Below, piece by piece: positions 1 through 4,591 of a DNA stretch of 6,258 bases (positions within the stretch are counted from its first letter, which is position 1; each line of letters starts with the position of its first letter). The notes under the pieces were generated by a model. The model was not told the origin of the DNA, did not search any database, and worked only from the letters and a program-made list of their open reading frames with translations. The position numbers were made by a program, and so were the translations under genes. This stretch comes from Phycisphaeraceae bacterium (GTDB lineage: Bacteria > Planctomycetota > Phycisphaerae > Phycisphaerales > Phycisphaeraceae), in NCBI GenBank assembly GCA_003552605.1, contig PUNN01000051.1, positions 1 through 6,258 of the forward strand, given 5' to 3'.

Positions 1-393
1 CCCGCCGCGGATCACCGTCGCCTCCAGGGAGAGCATCCTGGTAAGCGCTTCCAGGGCCTTCTCCGCCTTGCCTTCCTGGATGAAGCCGATGATGGCGTTG
101 GCGACCACGACCGCGAGAATCACACCGGTGTCGATCCAGTGGTTCAGCAGGGCGGTGACGACCGCCGCGGCCAGGAGGATGTAGATCAGCGCATTGTGGA
201 AATGCAGGAGGAGCCGGATCAGCGGGCCTTGCCGTCTGGGCGGCGCCAGGCGGTTCTCACCATGGGTCTCCAGCCGTCGTTGCGCCTGCTCATCGCTAAG
301 CCCCTCGCGGCTGGAGCTGGTGCCGTCGAACACCTGGTCGTGTCCGATGGCATGCCAGGGAGTGGTGAACAGTTGCTCGCCCGTCTTTTCCAT
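1..393 (-). CDS. P-type cation-transporting ATPase, N-terminal part (cut by window edge)
   Basis: This is the first 131 residues of a P-type ATPase of the PMA1/PacL/MgtA-like group, an inner-membrane pump that exports or imports cations using ATP. The Cation_ATPase_N domain spans roughly residues 10-70: a TPWHAI start, then GLSDEQAQRRLETHGENRL. It is followed by the first membrane hairpin at about residues 75-115 (HNALIYILLAAAVVTALL, then GVILAVVVANAIIGFIQEGK) and the AEKALEAL lead-in to the actuator domain. The phosphorylation DKTGT motif and the nucleotide-binding domain lie outside the window, so the transported ion cannot be named. The ATG at 393 is chosen because family members begin a few residues before the WHA motif. 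An AGGA lies 11 nt upstream of it, which is slightly far. The gene faces away from the IS630 remnant, which begins about 210 bp upstream of its start. Nothing suggests damage in the visible part. Confidence 0.9.
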   Translation of the reverse strand, partial: MEKTGEQLFTTPWHAIGHDQVFDGTSSSREGLSDEQAQRRLETHGENRLAPPRRQGPLIRLLLHFHNALIYILLAAAVVTALLNHWIDTGVILAVVVANAIIGFIQEGKAEKALEALTRMLSLEATVIRGG

Positions 394-604
394 GGCCCCG
401 CTGTTCCTGCCGGTCGGTGTGAGTGTCTTCAGGATACCCGTTGCGCACAATCACTGCGCCGCCCGCTCGCGTACATCAGGCCCGCCGATCAACGCCGGGC
501 CCGCATCGTTCGCAGAATCCTTCACCTGTCGGGGCGCAGGGACCTGGTGTTGCCCGCCCCATGTCATGCTACATATCAACCGTTGTATCGCTGATCCCGG
601 TTTG

Positions 605-1054
605 AGGCGAGCATCGCCGATCATGCTCGACGCGGTGCAACGCGAACAACTTGCCGAGGTCATGGGCATCTCGCGGCAGAAGGCGGGCCGCTGGCGTGAC
701 CGACACGCCGCGGACGGGCTGGCGGGCATCACGAAGGATGCGCCGCGTCCGGGGTGAGCGCGGGGATCGATGATCGCCAAGGCGCCGCCGTGGTTCGCAG
801 GACGTTGCATGGCAAACCCGAGGGACAGGCGCACTGGAGCCGCCCGACAATGGCGGCATGGCGGCGGCGACGGGGCCTGAGCGAGGAGGCGATCGAGCGA
901 AGCAGCCTTCCACAATGTCAACGACCTGATCGGAACGAGCACCGAGTACACCATCGTGCACGACGGTGATCTTGACGCCTTCATGTGGACGGCCTCCGGC
1001 AAAGGCATCCTTCCTGCCAAGGTCAAGCGGGCATCAACGGAGGGGGCTGCATGA
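605..1054 (+). pseudogene. IS630-family transposase remnant, internally deleted and frameshifted
   Basis: Three fragments together resemble an IS630 transposase. Fragment 1 (605-754) is the N-terminal helix-turn-helix region, with LAEVMGISRQKAGRWRDR, then GLAGI and DAPRPG, matching the usual GVSR-x-TVGRWR-x-RF-x-GLAGL-x-D-x-PRPG pattern. It ends in a TGA at 755-757. Fragment 2 (754 to about 905, shifted one frame) continues with IDD, AAVVRRTLHGKPEGQAHWS and GLSEEAIER, the second helical DNA-binding segment. Fragment 3 (about 896-1054, back in the first frame) matches the extreme C-terminus, with AFHNV and then FMWTASGKGILPAKVKRAS, equivalent to the PKPF-x-WTAS-ILAKVKRA ending. The roughly 170-200 residues carrying the catalytic DDE triad are missing between fragments 2 and 3. 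The element cannot transpose. No convincing start codon is visible for fragment 1, and clear terminal inverted repeats were not found. It converges on the collagen-OmpA lipoprotein gene. Confidence 0.8.
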
Positions 1055-1115
1055 GCTGTTGTCCAGTTGGCGATGATCAATGGAGCAACCTTGCAATGCT
1101 GTCGGGGCGGGTAAT

Positions 1116-1145
1116 CCCTCCCGCATGTGTTGACACGCGGGAGGG
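1116..1145 (-). terminator. GC-rich stem-loop after the lipoprotein gene (possible terminator)
   Basis: A perfect 9-bp inverted repeat, CCCTCCCGC (1116-1124) with GCGGGAGGG (1137-1145), has a 12-nt loop that can itself pair GTGT with ACAC. It begins 28 nt after the stop of the minus-strand lipoprotein gene, the expected place for a terminator. Neither strand has a U-tract after the stem (ATTACC on the minus strand). It may therefore be a 3'-end stabiliser or a rho-assisted terminator rather than an intrinsic one. Confidence 0.5.
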
Positions 1146-1172
1146 AGAGTGTGTCGAGAGATCACAGGGGCG

Positions 1173-2960
1173 TCATGGGGTCATTGCCTGCGATTGATCC
1201 TGGCCGGATCGCGTGAAGATTTCCACACGATTGTCACGGCGCTGTTCCACATCGCCGAACATGCCGTCGCTGATGCGATCGGCGGAAACGCCTGCCGCGA
1301 TCAGAGCGTCACGAATGGCCTTGATGCGCTGATCGCACAGCTCCACATCGCGCTGGTCCGTCGCTCGCGGATTGGTCGAACCGTCCAGGCCCAGATGAAC
1401 TGACGGATTCTGCTTCATGTGAGCAGCGATCTGCGCCACCTTCTCGGTGTCAGCGGCACGAATCGTCGTCGAGTCGTCGTTGAACAGGAACTCACCGTGG
1501 GGTTGCCAGTTGCCAGCCGACTCGGTGGCGTCGGCCTGGTCGCCCTGACGTCCCTGATCCTGCCGGGCCTGATGGTTCGGATCGGTTCTGATCAACAGGC
1601 CCACGCGATTGGCGCGTCGGTCGCTGGCATCGCCGAACTCACCCCGCGTGATCTGACTGGCGGGGACACCCGCCTCCACCAGCGCATCACGGACGGCATT
1701 GCCGCGCCGTGTGGCCAGATCGCGCTGGCGATCGTTGGCGCCATGGGGATCGATGGAACTGTCGATGCCGACTTGCATCGACGGATTCTGCCTCAGGTGA
1801 GCAGCGGTCTGCGCCACCTTCTGGGTGTCGGCGGCGCGGATCGTCGTCGCGTCGTCGTTGAACAGGAACTCAGCGTGAGATCGCCAGGTGCTGCGATCCG
1901 ACTCGGTGGAGTCGGCCCGCTCGTCCTGGCGGCCCTGGCCCTGCCGGGCCTGGTCGTCCTGATGGCGCTGCTGGTCCTGCCGGGCCTGATGGTTCGGATC
2001 GGTTCTGATCAACAGGCCCACGCGGTTGGCGCGTCGGTCGTTGGCATCGCCGAACTGACCCTGCGTGATCTGACCTTCGGGAACGCCCGCTGCGAGCAGA
2101 GCACCACGGACGGCATCGCCGCGCCGTGTGGCCAGATCCCGCTGGCGATCGTTGGCGCCCCGGCGGTTGACGGAACTGTCGATACCGACGTGCAGCGATG
2201 GATTCTGCCTCAGGTAGGCGGCGATTTCCTGTGCTTTGTTCAAGTCGGCATCGTGGACGGCGACCTGATCGGCATCAAACCAGAACTCGCGGTACATGGT
2301 CCATCGATCGACGGTGCCAGCCGGACCACGGGGACCGGCCGGTCCCGCGGTGCCCTGCGGACCTGTTGGGCCGGCCACGCCGGCCTCACCTGCGACGCCG
2401 GGTGTGGTGCTGCCACGTGAGCCGGTCTCTCCGACCGGGCCTCGCTCACCTGCGGTACCGGGACGCCCCGCTGGGCCGGCGGGACCGACAATGGTCGGGC
2501 CGCGTTCACCGGTCGGACCCGCGGCACCAGTCATGCCGCTCTGTCCTGCAGGACCGGCTGGGCCGGCATAGCCTTCGGCACTGGCACCGCGCGGGCCGAT
2601 CGCACCCGTGGCACCCTCAGGGCCGGCTGGGCCGGCAGGACCGACCGCGCCGGCCGGACCGACTGCAACCTCGCCGGCCGAGCCGCGTGCGCCGATGGCG
2701 CCTCGTTCGCCGGTGGCGCCGGTGGGGCCTGCTTGGCCGCGCGTCCCCGCGACGGCGTGGCCGGGTTCACCCGTCTGGCCGGTTGGGCCGCGCGCGCCCC
2801 GTGCCCCCGTCGGGCCGCCAAGGCCGCTCGGCCCCACGAAACTCGCCTGCTGCTGATCGGGGGAGGTCTGTTGTGAACTCGTGTGTTGTGGTTGGCCGCT
2901 GGTGCAGCCGGCGGCAACCAGGATCATGCCTGTCATGCCTGTCAGTAAGTAGCGTTTCAT
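1173..2960 (-). CDS. Lipoprotein with interrupted collagen-like rod and three OmpA-C-like domains
   Basis: This is a 595-residue predicted lipoprotein, probably an envelope tether or surface-structure protein; its role is inferred from domains only. Residues 1-18 form a lipoprotein signal peptide (MKRYLL, then a hydrophobic run to VAAG), with Cys19 as the lipidation site. The +2 residue is Thr, so outer-membrane sorting is expected. Residues 20-42 are a Gln/Ser-rich spacer. Residues 43-215 are Gly-X-Y collagen-like repeat, broken by five X4 interruptions. Residues about 220-320, 359-459 and 485-584 are three OmpA-C-like domains, each with EF-x-F near the start, an ID or LD-x-S loop, an R-x-x-AVR or R-x-x-AIR helix and a final NRV. 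Gln/Asp/Arg-rich linkers separate them. The frame is open for 22 more codons upstream, but the start at 2960 is preferred because it has AAGGA 9 nt upstream and opens directly into the signal peptide. OmpA-C domains bind peptidoglycan in known proteins, and collagen repeats trimerise. This is the only undamaged complete gene of any size here, and it appears to be transcribed alone. Confidence 0.9.
   Translation of the reverse strand: MKRYLLTGMTGMILVAAGCTSGQPQHTSSQQTSPDQQQASFVGPSGLGGPTGARGARGPTGQTGEPGHAVAGTRGQAGPTGATGERGAIGARGSAGEVAVGPAGAVGPAGPAGPEGATGAIGPRGASAEGYAGPAGPAGQSGMTGAAGPTGERGPTIVGPAGPAGRPGTAGERGPVGETGSRGSTTPGVAGEAGVAGPTGPQGTAGPAGPRGPAGTVDRWTMYREFWFDADQVAVHDADLNKAQEIAAYLRQNPSLHVGIDSSVNRRGANDRQRDLATRRGDAVRGALLAAGVPEGQITQGQFGDANDRRANRVGLLIRTDPNHQARQDQQRHQDDQARQGQGRQDERADSTESDRSTWRSHAEFLFNDDATTIRAADTQKVAQTAAHLRQNPSMQVGIDSSIDPHGANDRQRDLATRRGNAVRDALVEAGVPASQITRGEFGDASDRRANRVGLLIRTDPNHQARQDQGRQGDQADATESAGNWQPHGEFLFNDDSTTIRAADTEKVAQIAAHMKQNPSVHLGLDGSTNPRATDQRDVELCDQRIKAIRDALIAAGVSADRISDGMFGDVEQRRDNRVEIFTRSGQDQSQAMTP
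1209..2303 (-). repeat. Three tandem OmpA-C-like coding units
   Basis: The units lie at about 2001-2303 (domain 1), 1584-1886 (domain 2) and 1209-1508 (domain 3). Domains 1 and 2 are offset by 139 codons in their shared second halves, and domains 2 and 3 by 126 codons in their shared first halves. Domains 2 and 3 share EFLFNDD and TTIRAADT in the first half. Domains 1 and 2 share ANDRQRDLATRRG and DRRANRVGLLIRTDPN in the second half. Domain 3 differs most in its second half and has a Cys (VELCDQR) where the family usually has a small residue or Ser. The unit appears to have grown by duplication within the gene. Confidence 0.85.
1561..2074 (-). repeat. 97-nt near-identical direct repeat pair (1561-1657 and 1978-2074)
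   Basis: The two copies are 417 nt apart (139 codons) and match at 93 of 97 positions by eye, with the first 47 positions identical. They encode the end of OmpA-like domains 1 and 2 and the start of the following linkers (RVGLLIRTDPNHQARQDQ). The match is much closer than in the first halves of the same domains, pointing to recent duplication or gene conversion. Confidence 0.85.
2316..2834 (-). repeat. Collagen-like region: six 29-residue (87-nt) Gly-X-Y modules
   Basis: Residues 43-215 of the lipoprotein consist of blocks of eight Gly-X-Y triplets followed by Gly plus four non-Gly residues. The four-residue breaks are HAVA (2748-2759), EVAV (2661-2672), ASAE (2574-2585), PTIV (2487-2498) and STTP (2400-2411), each exactly 87 nt from the next. 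Modules start at residues 43, 72, 101, 130, 159 and 188. The sixth runs out through GPAG into the linker before the first OmpA domain. The X and Y positions vary between modules (Pro, Ala, Thr, Arg, Glu), so the phase is conserved better than the sequence. The opposite strand also reads as Gly/Pro-rich because the GGCCGG-type codons are near-palindromic. Confidence 0.9.
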
Positions 2961-3279
2961 TTCGTTCTTTCCTTCTAATTCCGAAGATGTCGAGCTGTTG
3001 CGAGTGAATCGCCAACGCGGCGTCACCGTGAACTCCCCACCAAATCTGCTATGTCGCCCACCTCGCTTTCGCCCAGCTTCCGTGCTTCATCCAGGCAACG
3101 CTTGTTGTGACCTTCCCGCGCTCTCCACCCCCGAAGCACGCTTGGCGCCGTGGACGCGATACGGATCCGGCATGGATCGAAGATTCCGCCGCATACACGA
3201 TCTGCTGGCCCCTGTTGTGGCTGTTCCGGGTCATGGGGAGCACCCTGATCCTGTCCTGGCGTCCGCGTCGCCGCGAACC
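2961..3279. other. Region without a convincing gene, upstream of the lipoprotein gene
   Basis: This stretch must hold the promoter of the minus-strand lipoprotein gene, but no clear -35/-10 pair is visible. Two weak open frames overlap in it. On the minus strand, a frame open from 3298 to a TGA at 3023-3025 ends in a plausible acidic/basic helix (LDEARKLGESEVGDIADLV), but it lacks any ATG and its first usable GTG is at 3139, leaving 38 codons. On the plus strand, 3107-3385 contains one hydrophobic stretch (TICWPLLWLFRVMG then STLILSW, followed by a basic run) with high third-position GC. Neither can be called a gene. Both may be scraps of decayed genes. Confidence 0.35.
2970..2974 (-). promoter_or_regulatory. 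Ribosome binding site of the collagen-OmpA lipoprotein gene
   Basis: AAGGA on the minus strand lies 9 nt before the ATG at 2960. It decides in favour of that start over an in-frame ATG 66 nt further upstream (3026), which would put a charged, unhydrophobic stretch before the signal peptide. Confidence 0.7.
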
Positions 3280-3339
3280 AAAAAAAAGCCGACTCGGTTC
3301 AGCTTCCCCAAAAAGGGGGAAGCGAAACCAAGTCGGCTT
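3280..3339 (-). terminator. Rho-independent terminator, minus strand
   Basis: On the minus strand, AAGCCGACT pairs with AGTCGGCTT, and inside this GGTT pairs with AACC and GCTTCCCC with GGGGAAGC. This makes a long stem with a short loop, followed directly by eight T residues (the A-run at 3280-3287). It is the strongest regulatory signal in the window. It would end transcription coming from the 3340-3900 region and insulate the lipoprotein gene from it. A minus-strand open frame ends with TAA at 3338-3340, exactly at the stem, as a normal gene end would. Confidence 0.9.
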
Positions 3340-3507
3340 ACTCTCTAAACAAGCCGGTCACCCGTGTGACCTGCCCTTTGCCTAGTCTTCCGACATCGGA
3401 GCCGTTTTTTCTAGCTCGTGCTCCGTTTCTCATTGCACTGTAGCATGGTCGAATCGGCAAGGCAAAGGGGCGTGACAAGTTTTTCGGCAGACCGGAAGAT
3501 CGGCCCG

Positions 3508-3680
3508 GACCACAAGCGGTGAGGTAGCGGGAATACGGCAACCCCAAGGGTACCCGTTCACGGTGAACCAGCACACGTCAGGCCGGTAACGGTCGCGGTG
3601 CGGCCGTCCCGGGTGGCCAAGCCGTCGCCGATGCGCCGGTCGCGTGCCTCGACCCACCGGCCCCCCCGCCCCGGAAGGTG
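3508..3680 (-). pseudogene. Possible remnant of a Hint (intein-like) domain protein
   Basis: The minus frame at 3579-3680 reads H-x-PGRGGRWVEARDRRIGDGLATRDGR, then TATVTGL. This resembles the middle of Hint domains found in polymorphic toxins and related secreted proteins, whose pattern is HPFWV, RGWVEA, DLRPGDRL, then TRDGR followed by TVTV. A stop follows a few codons later. In another frame (3508-3576) come CWFTVNGYP and, 12 residues on, PLVV, which can be laid on the Hint ending VYNFTV, HTYFV, then VLVHN. The diagnostic HTYFV and VHN residues are not intact. The upstream Cys-containing Hint start and any toxin domain are not recognisable. The surrounding 3340-3507 and 3681-3915 contain only Pro/Ala/Arg-rich frames without recognised homology. 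The assignment rests on memory of family patterns, so it is tentative. Confidence 0.4.
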
Positions 3681-3915
3681 CCTCACCTGCCCCTGCCTGT
3701 TGGTAGGCAGGCCCGGAGCCGTGGTCCGACACGGGCGCGGCGGGCGCGGCGGTGGTGCGTGGGGCGTTGTCAAAGAGTGGGGCGCGGCGGTCGGCCGCGC
3801 CGTGGGGGCATTGTATGCCACCGGCGGTCGCCGGTGGGCCGCGTGGGCCGAACGTGGCGGGGCACATGGCCGCGGTGCGGCCAACATCAGGCTCGTTCGT
3901 GAGCCAACGGCTCGG

Positions 3916-4305
3916 TCACATCGACTCGCACGTGCGTCCCGAGCTAGATGTGGCGCCTTGCTGCAAGCGAGTAAGGAGCCGCCGGCTCGGCCCGTGCTCC
4001 GGGTTGGCTGTCAGCGCGGCGTCCAACACCTCGCGTGCTTCGCTTGCGTCGTCCGATTCGGCAAGCAACGCGGCGAGACCGTAGCCGAACTTCGCGTTCC
4101 GGGGGTTGACGGCAAGAGCTGCCCAATAGCAGGCGAGAGCGTCCTCGCGGCGCCCAAGGGCAAGCAGAATCTGCCCCTTCAGAAACGACGCTCCCTGGTG
4201 GCCGTAGATCAACCAGGAGCGGTCAACGCGTGCCAGTGCCGTGGCTGGATCACCGGATTCAAACGCCAGGCGTGCATCGTTCATGCCAGAGTCCGGCATC
4301 CTCAT
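3916..4305 (-). CDS. Small TPR-repeat protein (or 3' half of a broken TPR gene)
   Basis: This encodes 129 residues with about three tetratricopeptide repeats, a helical scaffold for protein-protein contacts. Repeat 1 is at residues about 8-35 (ARLAFESGDPATALARVD). Repeat 2 is at about 39-70 (FLKGQILLALGRREDALACY then WAALAVNP) and has textbook spacing of G8, A20, Y24, A27 and P32. Repeat 3 is at about 72-105 (GLAALLAESDDASEAREVLD then AALTANPEH). There is no signal peptide or membrane segment, so it is probably cytoplasmic. The ATG at 4305 is the first after an in-frame TGA two codons upstream. ATGs at 4299 and 4284 are alternatives, and none has a strong ribosome binding site. TPR-like sequence continues upstream in another frame to 4591, so this may be the 3' part of a frameshifted gene. 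No specific partner can be named. Confidence 0.6.
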   Translation of the reverse strand: MRMPDSGMNDARLAFESGDPATALARVDRSWLIYGHQGASFLKGQILLALGRREDALACYWAALAVNPRNAKFGYGLAALLAESDDASEAREVLDAALTANPEHGPSRRLLTRLQQGATSSSGRTCESM

Positions 4306-4432
4306 GAGCGATCAGCTCTCGCTCATCCGCACTTGAATCGTCACCCACGTCACGGAGACGGTGCGATCGCAATCGGTGGTACTGACGTGCGAGTTCGGTT
4401 CCGAGCGAGGCGAAGCCGATCTCGATCAACAG

Positions 4433-4591
4433 CTAAACCATGCACACGCAGGTGTCGTCACGTGGCCACAAACCAAGGGCCTCGGAGAAATGCGCTGTGG
4501 CGCCCTGCCCATCCCGTCTGATGTATGCGTCGAATCCCATCTCGTATGCATGGGAAGCTGCTTCCTGTGCATCGGTGCTACCTGCTTCCAT
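4433..4591 (-). CDS. 52-residue TPR-like ORF (possibly 5' fragment of a broken TPR gene)
   Basis: An ATG at 4591 with GGAG 8 nt upstream opens a 52-residue frame. Its residues 14-46 look like one TPR repeat (AYEMGFDAYIRRDGQGATAH then FSEALGLWPRD), with the expected G, A, F, A and P positions. It stops at a TAG (4433-4435). Beyond that stop the same frame stays open for another 57 codons (LLIEIGFASLGTELARQYHR and on to AHEDAGLWHE). Just after that, the downstream TPR ORF picks up in a different frame. It therefore looks like the start of a longer TPR protein that now carries a nonsense codon. Its first bases overlap the tail of the truncated phage capsid frame, which is probably accidental. 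Confidence 0.45.
   Translation of the reverse strand: MEAGSTDAQEAASHAYEMGFDAYIRRDGQGATAHFSEALGLWPRDDTCVCMV

Noticed and set aside
194..604. Upstream part of the 194-757 plus frame as a transposase N-terminus
   Set aside because: Before about 605 it shows no transposase similarity, and its first 200 nt run antisense to the P-type ATPase.
555..1080. Possible terminal inverted repeats of the IS630 remnant (near 570-590 and 1055-1075)
   Set aside because: The best alignment by eye is about 11 of 20 positions, too weak to separate from chance. No TA duplication could be fixed.
1419..2420. 333-codon plus-strand open frame opposite the OmpA-like repeats
   Set aside because: It is antisense to a gene with a signal peptide, ribosome site and recognisable domains. 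Its apparent internal repeats simply mirror the OmpA units.
2198..3007. Plus-strand Arg/Pro-rich and Gly/Pro-rich open frames, including a collagen-like one at 2296-2571
   Set aside because: The Gly-Pro-Ala codons of the collagen gene are nearly palindromic, so the opposite strand also reads as Gly/Pro-rich. There is no signal peptide and no real start context.
3388..3425. Hairpin-like CGGAGC/GCTCCG with a T6 run, considered as a plus-strand terminator
   Set aside because: The T-run lies inside the loop rather than after the stem, and no plus-strand gene precedes it.
3692..3711. 7-bp inverted repeat CCTGCCT/AGGCAGG with 6-nt loop
   Set aside because: It is short, lies in repetitive GC-rich sequence, has no T-tract and no gene end nearby.
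3901..3913. Small hairpin GAGCC/GGCTC just after the TPR stop
   Set aside because: It has only 5 bp with a 3-nt loop and no T-run. It is too weak to call a terminator.
3598..4521. 307-codon plus-strand open frame
   Set aside because: It is Arg/Ala-rich and lies opposite the TPR gene and Hint-like sequence, and it has no recognised motif.
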